Source: Panaeolus papilionaceus (lineage: Eukaryota; Basidiomycota; Agaricomycetes; Agaricales). Taken from it: 64,000 bases of DNA. The stretch is from positions 1,550,001 to 1,614,000 of the forward strand of contig JADNRZ010000012.1 of assembly GCA_015501605.1 (NCBI GenBank), read 5' to 3'. The notes under the pieces are model-generated. The model was not told the origin of the DNA. It saw nothing but the letters and a program-made list of their open reading frames with translations, and ran no database searches. Of the stretch, positions 46,952 to 59,306 are shown in pieces. Numbering within the stretch: position 1 is the first letter of the stretch; every line of letters starts with the position of its first letter. Position numbers and translations under genes: made by a program.

Positions 46952-49641
46952 CGTAGCGCGCGTTCATTTGATGTGATGGTACCGCTGTCATCAACGTGAA
47001 CGGCTGTAATGACGATTCCCGACTCCCGTTTTCTCCAGTATACGCAAGGGTCCGATTTCAGGGCCTGGAATCCCCACTCCTTCATCGCAAGATCGTAGGT
47101 CTTGTTCCATAGTCTCCCTGCTTGTTTCATTCCGTAGAGTCCGCGTTCGATCCTCCACACGTACTCCTCCTTACCAGGTTCAATGCATCCCTCTGGAGGT
47201 TTCATGTACTGGATTTCGTCGTCGGGTAGGACTCCATAGAGGAAGGCAGTTTTGACGTCCATTTGGTTCATCTCCCAGTCCAGAGAGGCAGCAATGTGAA
47301 ATAGGATTCGCCACGATTCCATTCGAGCCGTTGGTGAGGTAGTGCTGTTATAATCACGGCTGTACACTTGTTCGAAACCTTTGGCTACGATGCGAACCTT
47401 GTGGCGTGTTACTTCACCTTTCTCATTTCGCTTGCGCTTGAAGACTCTCTTCGCTCGAAGGAGCTTGTACCCAGGTGGTACCGCTGATTTGTGTACCCAA
47501 CGGAACACTCCCATACTTTGTAGTGAGTTGATTTCGTCCTTATCACCCTTTATCCACTTCTCCGCATCTGGCGCCGCCTTTGCCTCAGCCCAGGTTTGTG
47601 GATCGTCATCCTCATCGCTCTCGGAGGTGTAGGACTGCTCCGTATTGTCAATCGAACTCCGAATTTGGTTGATGACAGTGTTACTAAAAAGGGTGCGTTG
47701 GTTTACCTTTAAGGAGCACAAGAGTGATTCGAGTTCTGACACCAGGGTGGCATCATCGCTGGGGTCCGGGAATGGGAGCTCCTCAAACATGCGGTGCGCG
47801 TCTCTGGTGGCGCGCTGTTCATCCCTGTGCTCTTTTGCACGAATCGCGGCTTCCTTGGATTCCTGGATGGCATGCTGAAGCCTTTCCTGGGCTGTTGTAT
47901 GGCCACCCTTGTCTCTAGCTTCTGCAAGTCTAGACGAGTGCTTTGGTGGTTCAGGAGGTTGTTGGGGTGGTGGTGGAGCTGGTGCAATAGGATCTGGGGT
48001 GGTGGGTTCGGTTGTTTCTAGTGGAGTGTACATGTCATCTTCATCGTAGTCAAGTGAGTCGGGCTCTCCGGGCGTTTCTACGCTTTGGGTAGGGCGTCTA
48101 TCTGTGTTGACTGTCGATTCTGGAGTAGCCTCTTTCTCGTGACTTTCGATAAAGGTAACGTGTGCCGATGTGAGAATGCGACGGGTAGGTGGATGGTAGC
48201 ATCTGCATGCTTTTGCGTGGGGCTCGTATCCAACCAGAATACATTCGATCGAACATTGTAAGATTTTTGGATTGTGGGTTTGGATTAGGACAAAAGCGCG
48301 ACAGCCAATTTCGCGCATGTACGAATAATTTGGTTTTCGTCCATGCCATATTTCCCAAGGCGTCTTTCCATCGGGGTTTGCACGAGTGATCGTTTTAACG
48401 TGTATGTGTGAGGCTGTGAGGTATAACTCGTCCCAGAGAAACTCGGGTAATTTTGCGTCAATTCGCATGGTGCGACTCTTGGCCATTAGGGTTCGATGCA
48501 TCCGTTCGACCCGTCCTGCGTGCGCTGATGTGTGCGGGGCTGTGAGGTCGTGTACGGTACCTTGGGACTTAAGCCACTCTTCCATATCTGAGCTTTTCAA
48601 CTCTCCGTTGTCGGTTCTGTATCGATGGACAGGGTAACCGACCTCGAGTTCCCTAGCTTTTTCCCAGGCCTTGAGTTCAGTGAAGGCGTCAGATTTTGCT
48701 TTGAGGGGAATTGACCACACATAAGACGAAAAATCATCGACTATGTTCATCATATAATACATTCCACTACGCGACATAACGCTCTGGGGGCCTGTAAGGT
48801 CTACCCATACTTTCTCTAGCCTCTTTGTTGCCCTGTGTCCCTCCCCTTCAGCCCTCTTCTTCGGAATCGAAGCACGAGTCTGTTTTCCAAGAATGCATGA
48901 GTCGCATTTTGGAGGGTTCTGAGGAAACTTGGATGGCATACCTGCGATGTGACCTTGCCTGGCCATCTCATGGATAGCGCAGGTGTTAGCATGGCCAAGG
49001 CGCTTGTGCCAAGTGTTAAAATCGGCAGCGCTAGAGGTCACTAGGGCATGGATCGTCTCCGTAGAGAACAGATCGACAGAGTAGAGATTGCGTTGTGGGA
49101 TGACTGATCCCGTCGCGATGGTAGCACCGGTGGACTTCTGTAGGAGACAGCAACATTCGTCGTCGAATTGAGTTACGATGAGGGAGTCCCTGGCGAGAAG
49201 GAATACAGATAGAAGTCGTACGGTTGCTGTTGGAACGTAGAGTGCGTTGTGGAGGGTGATATAGGTACCCCGGGATACACGAAGCTTGATGCTTCCTACA
49301 CCAGTTGCTTGAATGCAGGAGCCACCGACTCCTTTGATAGGGCAAGGGGCGATAGCGCTCAGTGTGAGAAAGTCTTCCCTGTGGGGAGATAGATGGATTG
49401 ATGACCCTGAGTCGATGATGAAGGGCGATGATTGTGGGGAGATGGGGGCTTGGTATGGTTGAGGGATTGGGACAGTGTTTAGCGCGTTATCGTCGGCAGG
49501 GATGGGCAAGCTATAGACGTTCCAATCAACGTTTGAGATGGGTTCGTCTAGTGAGAACCAGGCCTCATCAAAGTGTGGGTCAAAAGGGGCGTGCTGTGGG
49601 TTGGCATCAATATTGACACTGGGGAGAGGGTGGGATGCGAA

Positions 49642-50610
49642 TAGGGCTGCGCACCGTACTGTAACGGGTGACGGCCGTACACTTACGGCCGTAACCCGTT
49701 GGAAATCTGACCGACTACGGTACGGGTTGGATTTTTTTTCAGTAGCGATGGTACGGGACGGGTGAAATTACGGGTGTTGCTGTCCGTTACGGGTGAACGG
49801 GTAAACTTAGAATTGCAAAAACACATATATTGCACATTTAAACACAACTTAGTCGAATCAGCCTTCATACCAGTAAGCGAAGCAGAGTTTGCATGTGGGG
49901 ATGGGAGAGGGGAGCATTGGTGAGCCCCCCGAATGCCGCCTCGCCTCCCTCTACCCAGAACTACAAGAGAGCTCAGATTACAAAAATGTGTACATTAGTG
50001 AAATTAAAGTCATATATTCATGTGAATATTCTGGAGATTGATTGAACTGCATCAGTGGGAATGGGAGTAACGATGTAAAGAAGGGAGAGGTGGTGAAAAA
50101 AGATATTGATAAGGGGACTCAGGTGGGTAGGTTGAAAATGGGCGAGAGAGCATGCGGGAGTGAGAGCACGAGCAGCTGCATAGGCGAAGAACATACAGAA
50201 AACTAAGGTAAAGTGTAGAATGAAGAGCTTAGAGGAACATTCAAGTTGGTAGGAGTCCAACATACAATGAGTCGAGTCGAGTCACGTGTCCAAGAAGTGC
50301 GGCAGAGAGGCTGAGAGCCTCCCAATATGGGCCGAGAGTGTCATTCAACTCTACATTAACGGAATAAGACACTCCGTGTATCTAAGCGCTAATCATCTAG
50401 ACAGTATTGGAACTGTCAGTTGTGCTAACATTGACTGACCCGTTACGGCCGTAGGCAACCGTCAACGGCCGTTTGTGAACGGTCACCTACGGGTTACGGC
50501 CGTCAGCTCTACGGCCGTTTTTTGACTCTCAAAAATTGTCGACGGTACGGTACGGGCAACCCGCAACGGTTCCCGTAGAACCGTAGCGACGGTCACGGTG
50601 CGCAGCCCTA
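49642..50610. mobile_element. Non-autonomous hAT element, 969 bp, inside Copia gag-pol
   Basis: Starts TAGGGCTGCGCACCGT and ends ACGGTGCGCAGCCCTA. It is flanked by the exact 8-bp duplication GATGCGAA (49634-49641 and 50611-50618), which is diagnostic for the hAT superfamily. Subterminal ACGGCCGT palindromes occur about twice at the left end and four times at the right. No transposase is encoded. Excising it with one duplication copy (977 bp) restores the gag-pol frame. Confidence 0.93.
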
Positions 50611-51766
50611 GATGCGAAGTTTGCTGTAGCGGGAGCTGGAGTAGTAATGTGTGCTTCGTTCTTCTTACCCTTCGCTTGTTCCGCGGCCTCCCTATCCTTT
50701 CGTTTTGCCTCCTTCGACTGCTCGACTGTGCTCCCATGCATTCCACCTCCCTCGTTAATGCAGTATTTCTTGGTGTGGTGTCGGCCGTTGCAGTTTTCGC
50801 AGATGACCGGTGCCCTGACGCTCTTCTTGGCTGGGGTTGTGGATAAAGCCGTTTCGGGCTGACGATGCTTCTGAGAGGTAATCTCGGTCTGTCGTTGAGT
50901 AATAAGGGACCGAATGTCGTCGATAGTGTAGGTATCCCTATTTCCATCCTTTGCCGCACGGTGGAGCTCGCTATGAATGGTGGATTTAATGTGTGAGAGT
51001 GATGGGATATGTGAGATCATCCTGGTCAACGCCAGAACCTGAAAGGTATTCCTCGTGAGCTTGGAACCGTAAGCCTGTGAAGCAAGATCAACCGCCGAGT
51101 TAAAAGATTTGAGAAGATTCTCGCCATCCTCCAGTTCAGTGTGGAAGACTTGCTCAAGGAGCATGAACTGGCTGACGGCTCCAGCAGTCTCGTATTTGTC
51201 TTTGAGGGTCTTCCAGAGCAGAGTGGCTGGCTGTAGGTCTCGTACATTTAATGCTCGCGCTTCATCTCGGTCCATAGCGGAGTCGATGTAGAAACGTGCA
51301 ACACGGTCGTTACTCTTCCAGTTCCTGTGGGCCCGCGGTTCGTGATCGGCCTTTGGACAAGGGATGTGACCGAGAATGTAATCCCACAAACCGGTGAGTC
51401 CCAGAGCTCCTTCGATATCCCATTTCCAATCACGCCAGTTTGCTTTTGACATAGAAAGTGGGGTGCCAGTGAAAGAGGATGGCGCCGAAAGGATTGTAAT
51501 AGAAGGGCGGGTGATATCTGTTGGGGAGATCTTAACTTCGACCTTGGTGGAGCCGATGCCAGGTTTTGGAGTGGTCTCGTCGTCGCTGGACATGATGAGC
51601 AATTAGGTAGAGTAGAGTGGCGACAAGGGAATAAGGATGATAGATAGGGGTTTGGTATGAAAGAGATTTGAACTCGTAATGTGATTGGGGCGCCGAATTT
51701 GCGCGATAAGATAAGATAGTCTCGGGATCTGTAGTTCAGTGCCACTTCGTCAATAGCAGTGGCAAT

Positions 51767-51777
51767 GGCCCATAACC
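51767..51777 (-). promoter_or_regulatory. Copia primer-binding site
   Basis: On the element strand GGTTATGGGCC directly follows the 5' LTR. This matches the known Copia habit of priming with an internal, anticodon-arm fragment of initiator methionine tRNA. Confidence 0.7.
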
Positions 51778-52136
51778 TGTTGAACCAGATAATCGAGTAC
51801 TGTAGAAATAAACAAATAGCTCAGTCGGGGTATATTCGACTACGTTATTACATGGACAATACCTGTAGAAATAAACAAATAGCTACAGGATCGTCAGAAC
51901 ATGAACGAGAGAAATAAGAATAAGTGGCTCACCTCAGTCGGGGTATATTCGACTGAGGTGAGTAAATGGAAACGGGAAGAATATATACTATGAATATGAT
52001 AAACGTCGTTTGTAGTCTACGTTTGACCGTTTGTTAAATAAAGAGGGAAGAGAAGAATAAAGAAAGATAAGATATGCCTGATGGCATGCGAACACTGATC
52101 GTCAATCCGTGATGTCATTGACATTCCGTCTCAACA
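51778..52136 (-). repeat. 5' LTR of the Copia element
   Basis: 359 bp. It matches 43954-44312 apart from about three substitutions, and the 13-bp hairpin is conserved at 51928-51962. Confidence 0.9.
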
Positions 52137-52851
52137 TGAATAACTGGCGATTTGAAGATATTTAATTGACAGAAGGAATGGTAAAGAGCTTCAGAATAGC
52201 GAGAAGAAAAGGAATACACTCACTCACCGTGAAACGTGTAAACAACACATCAACTCTGAGGTGCACGTATCCCAGTCACAATGAGAGGTGATTTCCTCAA
52301 GTAATATTGCTCATTGATCAAAGATTCAGAGCTGCATATCAACAGACAGGGGCAGATATGGGTGAAATGAGGGCGGCGACGAAAAGAGGGGGTGAATTAC
52401 AGCTACAAGGTGCTGTGGTCATGATGGTTGAAAGGAGAGAGCTGGTCGAGACACAGCCACCTGTCGGCAACTGAATTCTTAATTTCACAGGCACGTTTCG
52501 GATAGCTTCGCTTCACTCCACTGCCGAGTGTGCATGAAATACAGGCAAAGTAGAGGCGAAATGTCTCTAGTAACCACTATCTCATTATTTGCCTCCCCAG
52601 CTGAGACGCGAACCACAATGGTTTGTAGCATGACCAAATAAGCCGCATTTTGAGCAAAAATTTGGAGGCACAAAAATAGTTGCATTGCATAATTTATATG
52701 CTTGTCATATCCGTTTCAATAGTATTTAGCATTTCGTTGTTGGGTTTCATTTGAAATATACCAACGTGACGTGATTCCAATTCCCTAGATGAAACGAAGA
52801 GTATTCAGCCCATCTACCCTTAAGGTATGGTTAAACTGAACTGTCGTCAGG
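52137..52851. repeat. Cassette spacer, copy D, right part with D/E-type tail
   Basis: Resumes cassette D after Copia (GATATTTAATTGACAGAAGG, as in copies B and C). It then follows copy E (GGAATACAC, CACCGTGAAACGTG, and later GCATTTTGAGCAAA against GCTTTTGAGTAAA) to about 52830. No Rab exon follows. Confidence 0.65.
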
Positions 52852-52853
52852 TA

Positions 52854-53757
52854 GGGAAGTTACAATGTAGCGACTTTGTTGGTCTGCAGACTAGCTACAA
52901 CATAATGACTGAGTGTGATCCATGGATCGCCATGGATTTCCTACATTTTGGGTAACTACACTAAATAGTTATTTCATTAGATAGAATATAAGTGAATTAA
53001 TTATTACTAGTAGGTGGGCGGGTTGGGTAGGGTGGATTTCCGAGTGAGCGGCGGGTGAGCTGGAATGGGTGGATTGGTAGTTTTCCAAGGGAATGGGAGG
53101 GGGGTAGCGGGTAGGTTGGGGTGGGTGGGTAGTGGTGGATTGGGGTGGATTGGGAGATTTCCACGGAAATGGGGGGTGGTTGGGGGGTGGTTTGGGGTGA
53201 GTTTATTGTAGTGGATTAGGTTGGATTAGATGAATTTACAAGGGAATGGGCAGGTAGGGATGGGGGGATTTTTATATTTCCGCGGAAATGGGCAAATTTA
53301 GGAATTTTTCAATGCATGGATTTTGAATTTCCGCGGAAATGGGGGAATTTAGAGATTTTTAAATGCATGGATTTTTTGAATTTCTGCGGAAATGGGTGAA
53401 TTTGGACATTTTCAATACATGGATTTTGGATTTCCGCGGAAATGGGGAATTTTGAAAATGGTGGATTCTTGAATCTCCGCGGAAATGGGTGAATTTGGAG
53501 ATTTCAAATGAGTGGATTCTTGGATTTCCGCGGAAATGGTGGACTTGTGAATTTGTGAGCAAACGTTCCGCAGCATCGGAAATCCATTCCAATATTGAAA
53601 TGAGTCAATTGTTGAATTTCCGCGGAAATGGTGATTTGATTTGTAGATTTCCACATAAATGGTTGATTTGTGCATTTCCGCAGAAATAGGAAACATCATG
53701 CTTAACCCATCCAGGTCACCATTTCCGCGGAAATGATGGATTTCTGAATTTCGGTGG
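52854..53757 (+). repeat. Left arm of foldback, with palindrome array
   Basis: Copies of the palindrome or a near variant occur near 53278, 53328, 53383, 53430, 53476, 53523, 53619, 53678 and 53722, separated by G-rich GGGTGGATT-like or GAATTTGG-like spacers. The outer third is a run of GGTGGG/GGATTGG repeats. Confidence 0.85.
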
Positions 53758-54647
53758 AATGGGGCAGAACTGGTGACAGTACATGTGAGTTGGGCACAAC
53801 TACAGGCACATGTCTGCCTTGGCATACATCAACTGTTGAAATTGGCTATGTGCCATGTGCTGCCTGATCATCTCATTATTCTTTTATAGTTCTCTTTCTG
53901 TTCTACCACAAGCTTTGCTTGTACTTTAACTTCTGCTCTTCTCACTTATGTCCTGGGCTAATGCCCACTCTTTCCTTTCGTGTTTACTTGTCATTTTATT
54001 GTCTTTTCTATTTTATTGTCACTTCATTCACTGACATCACCCTAATACAACAGCTCGTACCTTTATGTTCATAACAAGCTGCATACACTGACCTATTTCC
54101 TTAACCATACTCTTGTTTATATGCATTGACCTATACTTAAGTACAATAAGTAGTCTACGTATAAATATAGTGCCTACATGTACTTGATTACCTTTAGCGA
54201 ATCTATCATTTCCTTTGTTACCTCTGATCTCCTCCCTTGGTATTTCACCATTCATCTTATTTAAGTGTTTCTGTTTCCATTTCAATCAGTGTCAATCGTC
54301 TTTCAGTCATTAATCTTGTTTCCCTGGTCTACAGTTATTACATGTAATCTTCTTCTGACACTCAATACCTTGTCTTTGTAAGTGGTTTCCACTGTTCTTG
54401 ACAGGGAGGGGTCAGCTTTTCAAGGTTATTTGCTAGGAGGGATAGCACCCATATCCGTTCATAGGTAAGTCAAGTATTCCTTTCTCAGCCTTGTACTTCA
54501 TACTGGCATTGTTTCTACAGATGGACATGTGCACTTTTTCTCCCACTCAACACTTATGTGCTTATTGTTCTACTGGATTTCAAGATTCCTTTGCATGTAG
54601 ATTTTCCATGTTATCAATATTCTGTTTATTACATCAGATTCTTCATT

Positions 54648-55551
54648 CCACCGAAATTCAGAAATCCATCATTTCCGCGGAAATGGTGACCTGGATGGGT
54701 TAAGCATGATGTTTCCTATTTCTGCGGAAATGCACAAATCAACCATTTATGTGGAAATCTACAAATCAAATCACCATTTCCGCGGAAATTCAACAATTGA
54801 CTCATTTCAATATTGGAATGGATTTCCGATGCTGCGGAACGTTTGCTCACAAATTCACAAGTCCACCATTTCCGCGGAAATCCAAGAATCCACTCATTTG
54901 AAATCTCCAAATTCACCCATTTCCGCGGAGATTCAAGAATCCACCATTTTCAAAATTCCCCATTTCCGCGGAAATCCAAAATCCATGTATTGAAAATGTC
55001 CAAATTCACCCATTTCCGCAGAAATTCAAAAAATCCATGCATTTAAAAATCTCTAAATTCCCCCATTTCCGCGGAAATTCAAAATCCATGCATTGAAAAA
55101 TTCCTAAATTTGCCCATTTCCGCGGAAATATAAAAATCCCCCCATCCCTACCTGCCCATTCCCTTGTAAATTCATCTAATCCAACCTAATCCACTACAAT
55201 AAACTCACCCCAAACCACCCCCCAACCACCCCCCATTTCCGTGGAAATCTCCCAATCCACCCCAATCCACCACTACCCACCCACCCCAACCTACCCGCTA
55301 CCCCCCTCCCATTCCCTTGGAAAACTACCAATCCACCCATTCCAGCTCACCCGCCGCTCACTCGGAAATCCACCCTACCCAACCCGCCCACCTACTAGTA
55401 ATAATTAATTCACTTATATTCTATCTAATGAAATAACTATTTAGTGTAGTTACCCAAAATGTAGGAAATCCATGGCGATCCATGGATCACACTCAGTCAT
55501 TATGTTGTAGCTAGTCCACAGACCAACAAAGTCGCTATATTGTAATTACCT
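54648..55551 (-). repeat. Right arm of foldback, with palindrome array
   Basis: Reverse complement of 52854-53757. The same short open frames therefore appear on opposite strands in the two arms and should not be read as genes. Confidence 0.85.
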
Positions 55552-55669
55552 TATATCCCATGTCAAGGTGGACATGCGAAGTGCAAATGCCACAGTGGAA
55601 AAGAGACAAAGTCAAACCATGCAACCCCAGACAGACGTATGTGCATCGGCTTCTCGAAAGCCCCCTTCA

Positions 55670-56836
55670 TATGGCAAGCCGTCTGCACTTTTATTATTTT
55701 GGGGTTTTTCTTACACACATCTGGGTCAATAGTCGAAACCTTGTAGATACAAATATAAAACTCACATTTGATGTCAGTGGCACACACATTTCGACATTTT
55801 GAGTGTGTGTCACACAGATTTGTGCATTTTTCTGTGTGTGGCACACAGATTGAGGTCTTCGAGCTCGAATTTGCGACGCACATCCGGGCGTATTGCCTAA
55901 TAAGGTAATACGTCCAGATGTGTGTCGAAAAATGAGCTTGTCGACTTCAGTTGCACACACAAATCCGACGAGCTGAATTTCAGTGGCATACATCAAGAAT
56001 GCCTTGCCGTCGGAGTTTAAATGAAGCCGATGGCCATTTCGGCAATCTTATCAAGGCCTAAATCATACATCACTAAGACAGCTCACCAGAGAGCAGAGCC
56101 TCAATTGCGTGACAATTGAGGGGAGGGTGGTGAATCTTTGCTGAGAGGCACTTCTCGAGTCCCTGCTAATGTATAGTGGGGTTTACAGACGCTTCTTAGA
56201 CTTCCATAATAAAGGGCTTGGTGCTGGTCGAGAGGTTAATTAAACTGATCATGCAAGGGCCCTAACTTAAGTGCTTTACATTGACATGTAGTAGTGCCTA
56301 CTAGTCTTGCTCCCTGAGACTGATAAAATGCCATATGACTAATTAAATTGACATTGAAGAAGCTCTCCGAGCTCCTGGATATCCGAACATGGACTCCAGG
56401 ACATCCCATTTGATGCATGATGACTGATATGTTGACTATGTATGTAACCTGCTGATAAAATTGCCGAAATGGCCGTCCACTTCATTTAAACTCCGACGGC
56501 AAGGCATTCTTGATGTATGCCACTGAAATTCAGCTCGTCGGATTTGTGTGTGCAACTGAAGTCGACAAGCTCATTTTTCGACACACATCTGGACGTATTA
56601 CCTTATTAGGCAATACGCCCGGATGTGCGTCGCAAATTCGAGCTCGAAGACCTCAATCTGTGTGCCACACACAGAAAAATGCACAAATCTGTGTGACACA
56701 CACTCAAAATGTCGAAATGTGTGTGCCACTGACATCAAATGTGAGTTTTATATTTGTATCTACAAGGTTTCGACTATTGACCCAGATGTGTGTAAGAAAA
56801 ACCCCAAAATAATAAAAGTGCAGACAGCTTGCCATA
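55670..56836. mobile_element. Second foldback element, 1167 bp, with 7-bp target duplication
   Basis: Arms of about 385 bp (55670 to about 56053 and about 56453 to 56836) pair around one centre. The ends begin TATGGCAAGC and are flanked by the exact duplication CCCTTCA (55663-55669 and 56837-56843). The arms hold several TGTGTG(T/G)CACACA-type strings and CGACGCACATCCGG. The roughly 400-bp loop has no recognised gene. The TSD length (7, or 8 with one mismatch) leaves the superfamily open; P and hAT types are possible. Confidence 0.85.
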
Positions 56837-56843
56837 CCCTTCA

Positions 56844-59306
56844 AATTCCGACCTAGTGCGCACACACATTGGCGTACTTACTCTACATGTCCTGTGGCTT
56901 CTGAGGAGGGTGATTTCTTCTGACTCCTACACTCAGTGACGCATTGATTAACCTGGTTATGATTGAAATAGAGGATGGGGGAGGGAGAAGAACACTCACC
57001 GTTGTCAGGTTCAACAGCTCCCTCCACTGTGAGCTCACATTTCCAAATACTTCGAAAGCTGGAATAAGTGGAACATTATCATGTTTAGACAAGTTGTTGA
57101 GGGAGGTATGGATAGAGTGTGGGTGATGGATAGGGTTAAGGACGGTGTGGTGCCCATGCCCATTTGTGTGTCACGGTTAGATGACCCTTGTGTGTGTCGA
57201 AGTTTTAACTTTTGATTTGCCATGCAGGTAACTCTGCAGAACACACCTTTTTCGAAACAGCATTCCCAATTAATCTGCTTTCTAGTGAGCGATCCTCACT
57301 CAGGATTTAATCATTCGAATGCGGTGAGAAGGCTGATAATGAGGGATATGGAGGACTTCCAGGATCGCATAGTCATTAGTTGACCATTAAAAATATCAGG
57401 AGGTCACTCATGATCTAGTCGTAACCAATCAAACCTCCGAACTACCCTCCTGTTTGTCTCAATGATATATATGTACCTTATGCCTGGACACCACAGACAT
57501 CTAATGCTTTGACATGACACCCCGTTCTCAACATCGCAACATAAAAGTCCCGCTCATCTGTTGAATCTCATATTTGAGCGTCAGTGTTGGCTCAAGACGG
57601 TGATGTGCATGGGGATATCTGAGTGAAAGGTGAGTGACAGTGAAGGTGTGACAAGGGAATGAGATGGTGGGATGGAAAAGGACTGTGAGACGTGCAGTAC
57701 GAGTTCATGGGGTCGATATGCGAGAGTAAAGAGGAGATGGGAAGGTGAGGTGAGTGTGAGGTGAAATGAGACAAAGACAGAGGACAAAGACAACAAAAAT
57801 AACGAAAATGAGCACTGACGAAGGTGTACATTGACACGGACACCAGACGAGGACAAAGATGACATATGAAGGCAAAACATGAAATACCAAGGCGAAAAAA
57901 GCTTGTATCAGTTGTAAACTAAGTACATTATGTATGGAAAACTATGAAAAATGATATAAATTAAAAGAAAATGCTTGAAATATTGGGAAACTAAGAGCGC
58001 TCGGCACGTGAACGAAGTGCTGATGTGAATAGAAGTAAACGAGAAATAGGAGAAAAACCGAAAAATAGGGGGATACCAATGCGGTGCTCATCAATGGGGA
58101 CATGGAGCACTTACTTGCAGCCACTTGATGGGCAATGGTGGGATAAAGAATTAAATACACTGAATGATTGAACGAGACCAATGCAAGTTTTGGGGATGCA
58201 ATGAGATACGTGACCTTGTCTGCTAAGTAGTGGTGTGGGATATAGAGCATTACACTGCCTGACAACGAAATACATAGTGTATAACCAGAAGTGAGTGAGG
58301 CCGATGGCCACAGCATAATTGGATTCAAAGGATGAAGTATCATGCATGTCGACATAAGTTCTACCTGAAGTCCACTAGCTACAAACAGAATGGTCAAGAG
58401 GGACGAGTAACTCAAGGTAGTTATGGGCGAACGAAAATTTAACTTAGTCAGGCGCATTTGTATGCACATTGTTGTTCAGGAGGGCAGTGTTGATAGAGGA
58501 AGAAATGTGGACAAGCCAACAGGAGCTGATGTTAGCTCATCTGATGTGACAACAGGGGTGATATCCAATGATTTTCCTGCGCAAGACAGTTGATGGGTGT
58601 ATGCTGCTCTGATTACTTGCATTGTTAGTGGAAAATAAAATGCAGCAGACAGGGACGGCTGTACAGAGCATGTGAAAGCAGGGTTGAGAGCATCAGGCAA
58701 GGATTCATGATGTGAGAATCACCACAAAGACTGGAGATTCACTTGGATAACAATGTTGGGGGTAGCAATGAAGACAATGGATAAACTGAACTGGGGATCA
58801 TGAATGAAAAAGGTGAAACAGGCTGTTCTGTTGTAGGGTTCGTCACACCTATCCATTCAACCTAACCCACTGCCACCATGAATCCACCTTGCATCTCCTT
58901 ATCCATGATCGCCCAAGTACCTGCTTAAATGGTGTGCATGTTGTGCCCACTGCTTTCGCCCACACCCATCCCTAAACTGTATCCAGATAATAAATACATT
59001 GTTGCATTGAAATGGTATCAAGTCTACTACCCAATGAATCTATGAGAACATTCTTAGAGAACATTTAAAACAGATATGTGTATAGAAATGTAAAGGGAGA
59101 ACTGACAAGGCAGTCAGGAAGTGTCAAAAGTAATGAGAGAGCATATGTAGATGCAGCATATGTAACAAATCAATGAAATATAGAACAAGGAATACAGACA
59201 AAACAAAAAAAAAATATGCATCAAGTTCAAAACTATCAAGCCTCCAAATTAGTACAACTATGCCAAGCTGGATTGGAGAACTCCCTGATCGTATTGCAGA
59301 AGGCGC
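56844..59306. other. About 2.5 kb with no recognisable gene
   Basis: Short minus-strand frames at 57581-57880 and 57942-58469 (hydrophobic, 175 codons) match no family that was recognised and are not shared with the corresponding region next to GTPase B. Treated as intergenic. Confidence 0.5.

Larger units (their letters stand above)
44320..51593 (-). pseudogene. Copia Gag-Pol polyprotein, split by two insertions
   Basis: The coding parts are 51593-50619, 49641-46960 and 45300-44320, with one copy of each target duplication counted. With the inserts removed they form one frame of 1545 aa, starting at the first ATG (51593). Order: Gag with zinc knuckle CENCNGRHHTKKYC; protease FIIDSGSSIHLS; GAG-pre-integrase WHKRLGH...CDSCILGKQ; integrase with VWVDLTGP, YRTDNGELKS and GRVERMHRTL (the D, D and E residues); a variable acidic and proline-rich linker; reverse transcriptase with KVRIVAKGFEQ and the active-site variant HVDD instead of YVDD; RNase H with YSDSDWAQ, SSCEAEYVA and CDNQAA. 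It was intact before the two DNA transposons landed, and now cannot make a full product. Confidence 0.92.
43954..52136 (-). mobile_element. Ty1/Copia LTR retrotransposon with two nested DNA transposons
   Basis: LTRs 43954-44312 and 51778-52136 (359 bp each, TGTTGA...TCAACA) are flanked by the 5-bp duplication TGAAT. By eye the LTRs differ at about three positions, so the insertion is fairly recent. The total is 8183 bp. Without the two nested elements and their duplications (977 and 1659 bp) it is 5547 bp, a normal Copia size. The element is read on the minus strand. Confidence 0.93.
52854..55551. mobile_element. Large foldback element with ~904-bp inverted arms
   Basis: The left arm 52854-53757 and right arm 54648-55551 pair around one fixed centre without visible length differences. 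Mismatches are few (for example CTGCAGACT against CTGTGGACT) and concentrate at the outermost bases. The ends read GGGAAGTTAC and AGGTAATTAC just inside a TA dinucleotide on each side, compatible with a TA target as in Tc1/mariner, but this is weak. The arms contain about ten copies of ATTTCCGCGGAAAT or close variants, in units of about 50 bp. The 890-bp centre (53758-54647) shows no recognised gene. Confidence 0.85.

Noticed and set aside
53270..53740. Regularly spaced short repeats that look CRISPR-like
   Set aside because: The genome is eukaryotic, the units are palindromes within an inverted repeat, the spacers are themselves repetitive, and no cas genes are present.
53359..55046. Similar short frames on opposite strands (HFRGNPRIHSFE type) resembling a repeat protein
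   Set aside because: They are translations of the ATTTCCGCGGAAAT array in the two inverted arms, with no start context or splice support.
55694..56812. Identical 100-codon frames on both strands (MMYATEIQLVG...)
   Set aside because: They are mirror copies caused by the foldback arms. There is no family resemblance.
57942..58469. Hydrophobic 175-codon minus-strand frame
   Set aside because: No recognisable family, not shared with the region beside GTPase B, and no convincing start or splice context.
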